From: Dehalococcoidia bacterium
GTDB taxonomy: Bacteria > Chloroflexota > Dehalococcoidia > Dehalococcoidales > E44-bin46
NCBI GenBank assembly: GCA_004376105.1
Contig: SOKA01000088.1
Span: 1-11,523, forward strand
Reading direction: 5' to 3'
Length of the DNA: 11,523 nucleotides
The translations under genes were made by a program, and so were the position numbers. The notes under the pieces are model-generated. The model searched no databases. It was not told the DNA's origin and saw only the letters and a program-made list of their open reading frames with translations. Below are positions 1 through 6,346 of the stretch, one piece after another. Numbering within the stretch: position 1 is the stretch's first letter; each line of letters begins with the position of its first letter.

Positions 1-443
1 CTACTACCAGCGACTGGACGAAGGTGCTTGATTTATTCGCTGGTAGCGGAGCCTTGGGCATTGAGGCTTTAAGCCGTGGCGCAGACTGGGTTGACTTTGT
101 TGAGCATGAGCCACGATGTTGTGATATAATTAAGCAAAACTTAGAAAAGACAAGGCTGGCAGCACAGGCTCATATTTATTGCTGCAGTGTAGCCAAAGCA
201 CTTTGCTTCCTTGATAAGGAGTATAGCATTATACTAATGGACCCGCCCTATTCTAACTCGTCTATAGGCAACCTAGTAACACGACTGGCAACCTCTAAAC
301 TGGTGGGGACAAACTCAATTGTAGTGGTAACACATTCCCCACACCTTCCCTTAGATTCAACCTATGCTACATTAAATCTCATTAAAGAGCGCCGCCACGG
401 GGATAGTTGCATTGCAATATACCAAAAGGAGAGCAAGCCTTGA
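1..443 (+). CDS. rsmD: 16S rRNA (guanine(966)-N2)-methyltransferase RsmD, 5'-truncated by window edge
   Basis: RsmD transfers a methyl group from SAM to N2 of G966 of 16S rRNA in the 30S subunit, in the cytoplasm. The reading frame is open to the left edge (first full codon at 3), so the true start lies outside and perhaps 35-40 N-terminal residues are missing; the GTG at 24 is internal. Visible are the SAM-binding motif I (LDLFAGSGALGIEALSRG, from about base 27) and the catalytic motif IV DPPY at 240-251, the N2-guanine methyltransferase signature. The visible 146 residues plus the missing part give the usual 180-190. The TGA stop overlaps the TTG start of coaD (TTGA, 440-443). The rsmD-coaD pairing is common in bacteria and supports both calls. 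Close relatives are other DPPY methyltransferases, but motif spacing and neighbour make RsmD by far the best fit. Confidence 0.93.
   Translation, partial: TTSDWTKVLDLFAGSGALGIEALSRGADWVDFVEHEPRCCDIIKQNLEKTRLAAQAHIYCCSVAKALCFLDKEYSIILMDPPYSNSSIGNLVTRLATSKLVGTNSIVVVTHSPHLPLDSTYATLNLIKERRHGDSCIAIYQKESKP
424..442 (+). promoter_or_regulatory. SD sequence and TTG start deciding the coaD N-terminus
   Basis: AAAAGGAGAG at 424-433 lies inside the end of rsmD, 8 nt before TTG 440-442. The upstream in-frame ATG at 407 has no comparable purine tract and would add 11 residues that do not look like CoaD. This supports re-initiation at TTG after rsmD translation ends. Confidence 0.8.
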
Positions 444-925
444 CCATTGCTATCTACCCAGGCAGCTTCGATCCAATAACCAACGGCCACCTTGATATTA
501 TTACCAGAGCAGCCAAGCTCTTTGAAAAGCTAATTATCGGGGTCTATGATACCCCGGACAAACGTCTTCTCTTCACTACTGAAGAAAGGGCAGAACTGGC
601 AAGGCAAGCAACAGCCACTCTGCCCAATGTTGAGGTAAGAGTTTTTACCGGGCTGACTGTTGAGTTTGCTAAGAAGGTAAAGGCACAAGCTATAGTGCGC
701 GGGCTGAGAATGAGCGCCGACTTTGAGAGGGAATTCGATTTGGCAATGATGAACAAAAAGTTGTCCCCCGAGATAGAATTAGTTTGTCTAATGTCAGACC
801 TGAAATATCAGTTCCTTAGCTCCAGCCTGCTCAAGGAAGCAGCCAGCCTGGGCGCTATCGTTGATGACCTTGTCCCTAAACACGTGGCTGTAGCTCTAAG
901 AAAGAAGGTTCATAGCAAAATGTAG
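440..925 (+). CDS. coaD: Phosphopantetheine adenylyltransferase (CoaD)
   Basis: CoaD catalyses the fourth step of coenzyme A synthesis: 4'-phosphopantetheine + ATP gives dephospho-CoA + PPi, in the cytoplasm. I chose the TTG at 440, not the in-frame ATG at 407, because AGGAG at 427-431 lies 8 nt before the TTG. The resulting 161 residues match the family length (about 160), and the protein then begins MTIAIYPGSFDP as usual. Visible are the nucleotidyltransferase motif TNGH (residues 14-17), the conserved RGLR (87-90) and the second ATP-binding motif SSSLLKE (127-133), the counterpart of ISST.VKE. The start overlaps the rsmD stop as TTGA, implying translational coupling. All key residues are present and I see no oddity beyond the TTG start. 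Confidence 0.95.
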   Translation: MTIAIYPGSFDPITNGHLDIITRAAKLFEKLIIGVYDTPDKRLLFTTEERAELARQATATLPNVEVRVFTGLTVEFAKKVKAQAIVRGLRMSADFEREFDLAMMNKKLSPEIELVCLMSDLKYQFLSSSLLKEAASLGAIVDDLVPKHVAVALRKKVHSKM

Positions 926-966
926 ACACTGTTCACAAACACGGAGCATTACACCAAAACAAACTA

Positions 967-981
967 ATTCCCTAAGGGAAT
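967..981. repeat. 15-bp perfect palindrome in the ferredoxin leader
   Basis: ATTCCCTAAGGGAAT has 7-bp arms around one central base. It lies in the 73-nt gap between coaD and the ferredoxin gene, 6 nt before the SD run GAGGAGGG (987-994). It could be an operator half-site pair or a small hairpin. A palindrome of this size is expected about once by chance in a window this long, so only its placement makes it notable. Confidence 0.4.
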
Positions 982-998
982 AAAGTGAGGAGGGATAC

Positions 999-1274
999 AT
1001 GGCATACAAAATTACGGACGAGTGTATTAGCTGTGGAGCCTGTGAACCTGAATGCCTAAATGAGGCAATTAGCGAGGGGGAGACAATCTATGTGATTGAC
1101 CCTGATAAGTGCACCGAGTGTGTTGGCAGTCATGAATCACCCCAGTGTGCCGAGGTTTGCCCAATAGATAATTGCTGCATACCTGACCCAGACCATGTGG
1201 AAAGTCGGGAGCAATTGCTTGACAAGTGGCGTAGGTTACACCCGGGCGAGGAGCCTGCCCCAGAAACCTATTAG
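999..1274 (+). CDS. Small 2x[4Fe-4S] ferredoxin (YfhL-like)
   Basis: This 91-residue, cytoplasmic, low-potential electron carrier has two 4Fe-4S sites. The first motif is C9-x2-C12-x2-C15-x3-C19. The second is C38-x2-C41-x8-C50-x3-C54, with the enlarged central loop typical of the YfhL/Alvin-type ferredoxins. By family rule, C54 completes cluster I and C19 completes cluster II. Two further cysteines (C59, C60) follow the second motif. The C-terminal 30 residues are charged and carry no motif. A strong SD (AGGAGG, 988-993) lies 5 nt before the ATG. It follows coaD by 73 nt and may be co-transcribed with it; a palindrome sits in between. It converges on cvpA with 14 nt between stops. The electron donor and acceptor cannot be told from the sequence. 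Confidence 0.9.
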   Translation: MAYKITDECISCGACEPECLNEAISEGETIYVIDPDKCTECVGSHESPQCAEVCPIDNCCIPDPDHVESREQLLDKWRRLHPGEEPAPETY

Positions 1275-1288
1275 GGCTGTATAACCAG

Positions 1289-1777
1289 CTATTGAAAGAA
1301 AGCGCGTATTGCATCAAACTCCTCAGGAAGCAGAGCCAGCACCCTAGGGAAGCGGTCTAATAAAATAGGAACTATGGTTGATTCAGCAATAGCTCCCGTC
1401 ATACCCAGAAATTTGACCCACATAGCTAAAAAGGCACCACAAAATATAGCTCCTAGCACAAAACCTAAAATACCGCCACCAAGACGATTGGCCCAACCCA
1501 GCATTATCGCCGAAGCTGCCCGCTTCAGCAAGCGGGCAAGCACAGTAGCAATTACCATCACCCCAATAAATATGATGGCAAAGGCAGCAACTTTAGCCAA
1601 GCCAGCCTGGGGAATGAATGCTAGCTGCTCGGAAAAGGGAGTATAGTAACGCCCGGCCAGGACTATACCAACTATTAAGCCAGCTAGGGTTAATACCGCC
1701 TTTATAATTCCCTTCTTCAGCCCAATGAAGGTAGCAATACCTATAGCTACCATTATAACTATATCAAGCCAATTCAT
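1289..1777 (-). CDS. CvpA family integral membrane protein
   Basis: This 162-residue protein starts MNWLDIVI, the typical CvpA opening. Four hydrophobic segments are visible at about residues 5-21, 25-42, 63-84 and 101-123, separated by short basic turns (KKG at 21-23, RLLKR at 82-86). The C-terminus (about 40 residues) has no clear membrane segment. The family is named after the E. coli colicin V production protein. In other bacteria members are linked to envelope stress tolerance, but the biochemical activity is unknown. There is no good SD close to the ATG: the nearest GAGG is 16 nt upstream, at the foot of the hairpin-rich element that separates it from the exporter permease. It may be a distal cistron of that operon or have its own promoter inside the repeat; I could not recognise one. 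Confidence 0.85.
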   Translation of the reverse strand: MNWLDIVIMVAIGIATFIGLKKGIIKAVLTLAGLIVGIVLAGRYYTPFSEQLAFIPQAGLAKVAAFAIIFIGVMVIATVLARLLKRAASAIMLGWANRLGGGILGFVLGAIFCGAFLAMWVKFLGMTGAIAESTIVPILLDRFPRVLALLPEEFDAIRAFFQ

Positions 1778-1790
1778 AGCGATTGTTTAT

Positions 1791-1868
1791 CTACCTCACC
1801 CCCTTAATCCCCCTCTCCTTCAAAGGAGAGGGGGAAGTATTGGTTTTGAAGGGGCTTTGCCCCTTCAA
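1791..1868. repeat. Hairpin-rich intergenic repeat element (REP/MITE-like)
   Basis: Two perfect inverted repeats lie in tandem. The first, 1809-1819 with 1824-1834, pairs CCCCCTCTCCT with AGGAGAGGGGG around a 4-nt loop. The second, 1846-1855 with 1859-1868, pairs TTGAAGGGGC with GCCCCTTCAA around TTT. They are preceded by CCTCACCCCCTTAAT (from 1794), a direct-repeat-like C-rich tract. The first loop region (CTTCAAAG) echoes the second arm (CTTCAA). Neither hairpin is followed by a T-run on either strand, so they are not classical terminators. The C-rich/G-rich layout resembles dispersed palindromic elements found between genes in Dehalococcoidia and cyanobacteria; this is recollection of a style, not a match. 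A third, minor inverted repeat (ACCC-TATTT-GGGT, 1872-1884) touches the permease stop. Confidence 0.6.
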
Positions 1869-1883
1869 TCTACCCTATTTGGG

Positions 1884-3134
1884 TCATCCATAGTGGAGAG
1901 CATCAATGGGATTTAGTCTGGCTGCCCTCAGCGCCGGGTATATCCCAGAAACAAGACCAATAAAAACGGAGACCGATATAGCCAAAATTATAATATCTGG
2001 CGATACCACAGACGGTATCGCCTGCCCGCCGATATCTATTCGAGAAATAAGGCGTGACATAACCCAGCCACCAGCTATGCCTATGCCACCCCCAGTTAGG
2101 CTAAGTATCGCCGCTTCCATCAGGAATTGGCCTAAAATGTCCCTCCGTTTAGCTCCTACCGCCTTACGAATGCCTATCTCCCTAGTGCGCTCGGTTACCG
2201 AAACCAGCATAATGTTCATAATACCTATACCAGCAACGAGTAGGGAAATACCAGCAATAGCCCCCAGAAATATGGTAAATACCCCGATTACCTGCTGCAG
2301 CATACCGATTATCTGCTCCTGACTGATGACGGCAAAATCATTCTCCTCATCAGGGGCTAACCGATGGCGCTTCCTCAAAACATCCTCAATATCGTAAATG
2401 GCGCCATCAATCGCCTCGGCACTGGCTACCTGAACCACAATTGACTGAACAGCATCTCCACCCCCAGCCGTGCGCTGGGTAAATAGTCGGGTCTGAAAGG
2501 TGGTTATTGGTACCACAACCAGCTCGTCCTGGCTAACTCCCATAAACGCCCCACCCTTAGCCTCCAGAACCCCGATAACAGTAAACCGACGCTCCTTTAT
2601 CTTAACCTTTTGTCCTAAAGGGTCGTCCGAACCAAACAGGTCTTCAGCCACTTTATCCCCAAGCACCGCTACCGTATCTCTATGGGACACATTCCTCTCG
2701 GAAATGAATTGACCCGAGGCTAGAGAATAATTTAACGCACCCTGATATTCGGGAGTAGTACCAGTTATTGATGTAACGGCACTTTCGTTACCAGCTATCA
2801 CTTCAGCATAGTTAGTACTTATCGGGGCTACGGCTACTGCCGAAGGAACATAAGCGGGATTAGCCAGAGCCTCAGCATCATCCAAACTAAGGGTAGGAGC
2901 ACCCATACCTATCCCAGCTACCCCTGCACCCGGCGAACTAGGGATAACATAGATAGCATTGGTACCCATCTGTTCAAAGGTAGAGGTAACCATGGCTTGG
3001 GCGCCTCTACCTACCGACATCAGTCCTATTACTGCCCCCACCCCGATTATCATGCCCAGCATGGTTAATGAGGAACGCAGTTTATTAGTCGACAGTGATT
3101 TTAGAGCAGTAACCAAAAAGTCTATAAGCTTCAC
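1884..3134 (-). CDS. ABC transporter permease, MacB/FtsX type
   Basis: This 416-residue permease has the MacB layout: a cytoplasmic N-terminal helix, TM1 at about 23-44, a large extracytoplasmic MacB_PCD domain (about 45-275), then three TM helices at about 283-310, 336-360 and 380-402. The loop TERTREIGIRKAVGAKRRDI (314-333) is the conserved coupling segment that docks on the ATPase. The C-terminal Y-P-A-x-R-A-A-x-L-x-P-I-x-A-L-x-x-G is the family ending. The start is GTG at 3134, overlapping the TGA of the ATPase gene (GTGA, 3131-3134), which implies strict coupling and 1:1 production. Such permeases act as dimers that transmit ATP hydrolysis to the outer domain rather than carrying substrate through a pore. 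The substrate (peptide, antibiotic, lipid or lipoprotein) cannot be inferred. LolCE and BceB relatives share the fold, but LolCE normally lacks an adjacent MFP and BceB has more helices. Confidence 0.92.
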   Translation of the reverse strand: MKLIDFLVTALKSLSTNKLRSSLTMLGMIIGVGAVIGLMSVGRGAQAMVTSTFEQMGTNAIYVIPSSPGAGVAGIGMGAPTLSLDDAEALANPAYVPSAVAVAPISTNYAEVIAGNESAVTSITGTTPEYQGALNYSLASGQFISERNVSHRDTVAVLGDKVAEDLFGSDDPLGQKVKIKERRFTVIGVLEAKGGAFMGVSQDELVVVPITTFQTRLFTQRTAGGGDAVQSIVVQVASAEAIDGAIYDIEDVLRKRHRLAPDEENDFAVISQEQIIGMLQQVIGVFTIFLGAIAGISLLVAGIGIMNIMLVSVTERTREIGIRKAVGAKRRDILGQFLMEAAILSLTGGGIGIAGGWVMSRLISRIDIGGQAIPSVVSPDIIILAISVSVFIGLVSGIYPALRAARLNPIDALHYG

Positions 3135-3790
3135 TGGCTGATAATCTCCCCGTCATGAAGGCGAATGATGCGCTGGGTTTGAGAGGCTATATCTGCCTCA
3201 TGGGTAACTATGATTACGGTTATGCCCTCTTGATTAAGCTGCCGAAAAATAGATATAATCTCATTAGTGGTCTTACTATCAAGATTGCCAGTAGGCTCAT
3301 CAGCCAGAATGAGGGCTGGATTATTGACCAGTGCCCGGGCGATGGCTACCCGCTGCTGCTCACCACCTGATAACTCGGTGGGTTTATGCTCAGCCCTCGC
3401 CCCCAACCCTACCCTCTCCAGTGCTTCCATAGCCCCCTTGTGCCTGTGACCACTACCGCCATAGATAAGGGGAAGCTCTACATTAGATAAGGCAGTGACA
3501 CGGGATAAAAGGTTATACTCCTGGAAGACAAAACCAAACTTCCTATTTCTCATCCCAGCTAGCTGGTTATCACTAAGCTGACTAACGTCAGCCCCGTCAA
3601 AGATGTATTTACCCGAAGTAGGTCTATCCAGGCAGCCTATTATATTTAGCAGGGTTGATTTACCTGAGCCCGAGGCACCGATAATAGCCACCATCTCTCC
3701 CTTAGTGATAGACAGAGTTATCCCCCTCAGGGCATTGACTTCTACCTCCCCCATGCGGTAAACCTTGGTAATACCTTCTAGCTCAATCAT
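3131..3790 (-). CDS. ABC transporter ATP-binding protein, MacB/LolD/YknY type
   Basis: This 219-residue nucleotide-binding subunit powers the neighbouring permease. All motifs are intact: Walker A GASGSGKST (38-46), Q-loop Q90 in FVFQEYNLL, signature LSGGEQQR (140-147), Walker B LILADEP (160-166), D-loop NLDS (169-172) and the switch histidine H197. The FVFQEYNLL Q-loop region and the TGNLDS after Walker B are typical of the MacB/LolD/FtsE exporter class rather than importers. The ATG at 3790 is preceded by GGAAGAGG close to the start. It lies 34 nt after the MFP gene and overlaps the permease by 4 nt, forming a split MacAB or YknXYZ-like arrangement, with ATPase and permease as separate proteins instead of one fused MacB. 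It acts at the cytoplasmic face of the membrane. Confidence 0.95.
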   Translation of the reverse strand: MIELEGITKVYRMGEVEVNALRGITLSITKGEMVAIIGASGSGKSTLLNIIGCLDRPTSGKYIFDGADVSQLSDNQLAGMRNRKFGFVFQEYNLLSRVTALSNVELPLIYGGSGHRHKGAMEALERVGLGARAEHKPTELSGGEQQRVAIARALVNNPALILADEPTGNLDSKTTNEIISIFRQLNQEGITVIIVTHEADIASQTQRIIRLHDGEIISQ

Positions 3791-3824
3791 AATCCTCTTC
3801 CATTGTGGTTAGTCTAGTTGGGCT

Positions 3825-5123
3825 TCATCTTTCTGGAGTAGGGCCTGGGTGCGGCCCTGGCATAAATGGAATAACCCCTGGTCTGCCTGCTGGTTCAGGT
3901 GATGGCTGGACTCCAGCCCCCATTTCTAACACTACCGTCTCTCCTTCACTAAGCCCGCCTACAATCTCGGTCTGAAAACCGTCGCTTATACCGATAACTA
4001 CCGGCCTCGCTTCAATCTGTTCATCAACCATAACCAAAACTATTGGATTGCCCTGCCTATCCTGCTTAATAGCCCGGTCGGGCACCAGCAAAACACTACT
4101 TCGCTCATTAATTATAATATCAGCCGTAGCACTCATACCAACTTTTAGGTTGGAGTCCTGTGGAACATCAAAGTCAATTTTAACATTATATAGGACTACG
4201 CCAGCCTCTACTGTCGGCACCGGAGAAACGGAGATAACCCTACCCTCAAGCTGGACATCGGGCAAGGCATCAATTTCAACAATGGCTCTTTGTTCCCGGC
4301 CTATGCCGGGAATATCTATCTCATCTAAATCCACATTTAGTTCCATACTGGTAAGGTCAATTAAACGAACTATCACAGTACCAGCGGCGGCAGAAGAATA
4401 GAAAGTATCTCCCACCTTAGCACCAACATCAGCTACTACTCCATCCCACGGAGCCGTGATAGTTTCTATGTCTAGCTGCCTTTGGGCTTCATCCACAGCT
4501 TGCTTAGCCGCATCTACCTCCATTTCCATTAGTTTTATCTCATCCTCATCGGAAGGAGCTAACATTGCCACTAACTCGTCTTCAAGAGCTTCTAAATCTG
4601 CTTGAGCTTGATATACTTCTCTTCGCCAATACACACTTTCCACAGCATCTCCTTCCCGTTGAGCTTGTGCCCGCATGTCTTCAGCAAAATCAACATAATC
4701 CTCAGCTTCATCTATTTCGTCTTCTTTCTCCTCAATTTCTTCATCAGTATATATTTTAGTTTTATCTAGATTGTATTCCGCTGTCGCCAGAGCTACCTGT
4801 GCCCGGGTCAAAGCCAGCTCCAGAGCCTCAGTATCAAGCGGGGCTAACACAGCTAACAACTGACCTTCACTGACCTCATCACCCACCTCAACCCATATCT
4901 TGTTTACCTTACCGCTGCTACTCTCAAAGGTTAGATTCTCCTCATTAGCCACCGCTATATTACCAGCGCCACTAACGCTAACGGTTAAATTGCCCCGCAC
5001 CACCTCAACCAGTTGGCTGGTACTCTCTTCTTCATCACCTCCACCTCTAAATGGCATACAAGCCACAGCGCCAGCTAAAGTCAGGCACAATAGTAAAATA
5101 ACTACAATTTTCCAGCTTTTCAC
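3825..5123 (-). CDS. Membrane-fusion protein / periplasmic adaptor (HlyD, MacA or YknX type)
   Basis: This 432-residue extracytoplasmic adaptor serves the ABC exporter encoded next to it. It has an N-terminal membrane/signal segment (residues 5-21) ending in AVAC22, an imperfect lipobox, so it is either lipid-anchored at C22 or held by an uncleaved helix. The lipoyl/barrel-sandwich halves lie at about 68-95 (VNKIWVEVGDEVSEGQLL) and 220-245 (ITAPWDGVVADVGAKVGD). Between them a helical hairpin (about 98-218) is exceptionally acidic, with runs such as EEIEEKEDEIDEAED (128-142). A beta-barrel domain follows at about 255-340 and a membrane-proximal domain at about 341-402. The last 30 residues are a Pro/Gly-rich tail. 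The start is GTG at 5123, with GGGG 9 nt upstream, inside the end of the AbrB-type gene; the gap is only 4 nt. The substrate is unknown. Confidence 0.9.
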   Translation of the reverse strand: MKSWKIVVILLLCLTLAGAVACMPFRGGGDEEESTSQLVEVVRGNLTVSVSGAGNIAVANEENLTFESSSGKVNKIWVEVGDEVSEGQLLAVLAPLDTEALELALTRAQVALATAEYNLDKTKIYTDEEIEEKEDEIDEAEDYVDFAEDMRAQAQREGDAVESVYWRREVYQAQADLEALEDELVAMLAPSDEDEIKLMEMEVDAAKQAVDEAQRQLDIETITAPWDGVVADVGAKVGDTFYSSAAAGTVIVRLIDLTSMELNVDLDEIDIPGIGREQRAIVEIDALPDVQLEGRVISVSPVPTVEAGVVLYNVKIDFDVPQDSNLKVGMSATADIIINERSSVLLVPDRAIKQDRQGNPIVLVMVDEQIEARPVVIGISDGFQTEIVGGLSEGETVVLEMGAGVQPSPEPAGRPGVIPFMPGPHPGPTPER

Positions 5124-5127
5124 CTAA

Positions 5128-5409
5128 CTATTCCCCTTTCTCTCCCTTGGCTGCTTTTGACTTATAATCCTTCACTAGCTTCTCGAAGTGGGCCAGCCGT
5201 TCACTCATCCTGCTTAACACCTGCTCCATAGCACCGGCTTTAATTAATACTAATCCTTGGTCACGAAAGGCTTTGAAAGCCAGGAGTGTAGCTCCAGTAT
5301 CTATACCTAGCTCCTTGCGGGCACTAGCCGGTATAACCACCTGTCCCCTGGGACCAACCGTCATTGAGCCAAAGAATTTATGCTCGCCCCAGACATGTTT
5401 GATGTCCAT
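5128..5409 (-). CDS. AbrB/SpoVT/MazE-type swapped-hairpin DNA-binding protein
   Basis: This 93-residue likely transcription regulator has a SpoVT-AbrB fold covering about residues 15-59. It contains the hallmark TVGPRGQVVIPASARKELGI followed by DTGATLLAF, so two copies should form the swapped beta DNA-binding dimer. A short N-terminal lead (14 residues) and a C-terminal basic helical tail (about 60-93, rich in Lys and Glu) flank it. I prefer the second of two adjacent ATGs (5409): AGGAGG ends one base before the first ATG (5412) but 4 nt before the second. It is the first gene of the exporter transcript, 4 nt from the MFP start, so it probably controls that operon, possibly its own promoter. 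An antitoxin role is less likely because no toxin gene is adjacent. Confidence 0.88.
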   Translation of the reverse strand: MDIKHVWGEHKFFGSMTVGPRGQVVIPASARKELGIDTGATLLAFKAFRDQGLVLIKAGAMEQVLSRMSERLAHFEKLVKDYKSKAAKGEKGE

Positions 5410-5424
5410 CATGCCTCCTTACCA

Positions 5425-5448
5425 AATAGTAATAAATATCTAACTATT
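5425..5448. promoter_or_regulatory. Inverted repeat at the predicted transcription start (candidate operator)
   Basis: AATAGT (5425-5430) and ACTATT (5443-5448) are perfect inverted 6-mers with a 12-bp AT-rich spacer, extendable to 7 of 8 (AATAGTAA / TAACTATT). The pair covers the predicted start site and the leader directly downstream of the -10 box. AbrB-type proteins bind AT-rich DNA with loose sequence demands, so autoregulation by the first gene of the operon is plausible but unproven. Confidence 0.4.
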
Positions 5449-5452
5449 CCCA

Positions 5453-5481
5453 ATTATATTACTTTTAAGAAAAATTGTAAA
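5453..5481 (-). promoter_or_regulatory. Near-consensus sigma-70 promoter of the abrB-like/exporter operon
   Basis: On the minus strand, the -35 TTTACA (5481-5476) and -10 TATAAT (5458-5453) are separated by exactly 17 bp. The region is strongly AT-rich. Transcription would start near 5446, giving a leader of about 37 nt before ATG 5409 with AGGAGG. The match is 11 of 12 consensus bases, the best promoter in the window. It makes the exporter operon independent of the upstream leuS-proC transcript. Confidence 0.75.
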
Positions 5482-5516
5482 TAACTAGGAAATAAATCTA
5501 CTACGGGGGTAGGAAG

Positions 5517-5540
5517 AAAAAAATTGAGGGCTACTACTCA
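5517..5540 (-). terminator. Possible weak terminator after proC
   Basis: On the minus strand a short stem TGAG/CTCA (5540-5537 with 5528-5525, 8-nt loop) overlaps the proC stop and is followed, after one A, by seven T's (5523-5517). The stem is only 4 bp, so termination would be inefficient. It is nevertheless the only T-run between proC and the exporter promoter. Confidence 0.25.
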
Positions 5541-6334
5541 CCTAACCTTTTGGTTTTATCATAGGCAGCCTCAACTGCCTGCTTAACTAGCTCGGTGAAC
5601 TTTCCTTTTTCCAACTGAAGCAGAGCCTCAGCGGTGGTGCCACCGGGGGAGGTGACCATTCTTCGTAGCTCCAAAGGCTCCTTGCCCGACTTCTGAAGAA
5701 AGTGCCCCGAACCCAGTAATGTCTGCAATACTAGCTCCTGCGCCATATCACGAGGCAGACCAATATGCACTGCCGCCTCAACCAGCGACTCTACAAAAAG
5801 AAAAATATAAGCCGGACCGCTACCACTCACTGCCGTCGCCATATCAATATACTTCTCATCATCAACGTAAATCTCCTTGCCCATAGCACCGAGAACAGAG
5901 CCTGCCCACCCCTTTTGCTGCTCGGTTACCTCAGCAGTAGCTGTCCACACACTTATGCCCTCACCAATCTGGGCTGGTGTATTAGGCATAGCCCGAACTA
6001 CACAATTGTGGTTTAGTCCGAGACACAAAGTGTTAATTCTGGCCCCGGCAATGATGGATAATACCAGTTGAGCTGACTTAAGCTGACCATTAAGCTCAGC
6101 CATTACTCCAGCTAGATTCTGAGGTTTAATCGCCAGAACCACTACATCGCCTCTATTTATAGCCTGACGATTATCACTCGTCACCGCCACGCCATATTTC
6201 TGCTCAAGATGCTGACGGCGAGTTTCATCAATATCGCTAACCGAGATAGCCTGCGGCGAGCTCAGTCCCTTATCCAAAATAGCTGACAACATCGCCTCCC
6301 CCATAACCCCACCGCCAATGAATGCAATCTTCAT
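5534..6334 (-). CDS. proC: Pyrroline-5-carboxylate reductase (ProC)
   Basis: ProC reduces 1-pyrroline-5-carboxylate to L-proline with NAD(P)H, the last step of proline synthesis, in the cytoplasm. Its 266 residues match the family. It has an N-terminal Rossmann domain with IGGGVMG (6-12), AMPNTP (115-120) at the cofactor/substrate cleft and the SGSGPAY loop (170-176). The C-terminal helical dimerisation domain carries the family signature MVTSPGGTTAEAL (226-238). No key residue is missing. The ATG at 6334 is preceded by GGTGAGG, which overlaps the end of leuS; the two genes are only 12 nt apart, so proC is probably translated from the leuS message. The shared operon need not imply shared function beyond amino-acid supply. 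Confidence 0.96.
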   Translation of the reverse strand: MKIAFIGGGVMGEAMLSAILDKGLSSPQAISVSDIDETRRQHLEQKYGVAVTSDNRQAINRGDVVVLAIKPQNLAGVMAELNGQLKSAQLVLSIIAGARINTLCLGLNHNCVVRAMPNTPAQIGEGISVWTATAEVTEQQKGWAGSVLGAMGKEIYVDDEKYIDMATAVSGSGPAYIFLFVESLVEAAVHIGLPRDMAQELVLQTLLGSGHFLQKSGKEPLELRRMVTSPGGTTAEALLQLEKGKFTELVKQAVEAAYDKTKRLGE

Positions 6335-6346
6335 TTTGCCTCACCT

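Noticed and set aside
544..756. Antisense open frame inside coaD
   Set aside because: Shadow of the coaD coding frame; no SD, no recognisable domain, low-complexity Ser/Leu translation.
1275..1290. Small hairpin between the ferredoxin and cvpA stops as a bidirectional terminator
   Set aside because: GCTG/CAGC arms of 4-5 bp and no T-run on either strand.
1069..1317. Antisense frame across the ferredoxin gene and cvpA end
   Set aside because: The ferredoxin frame has both intact cysteine motifs and an ideal SD; the opposite frame has no motif.
5128..5409. AbrB-fold protein as antitoxin of a toxin-antitoxin pair
   Set aside because: No toxin-sized gene (PIN, MazF or similar) is adjacent; the next gene is the exporter adaptor with a 4-nt gap, and the upstream gene is proC.
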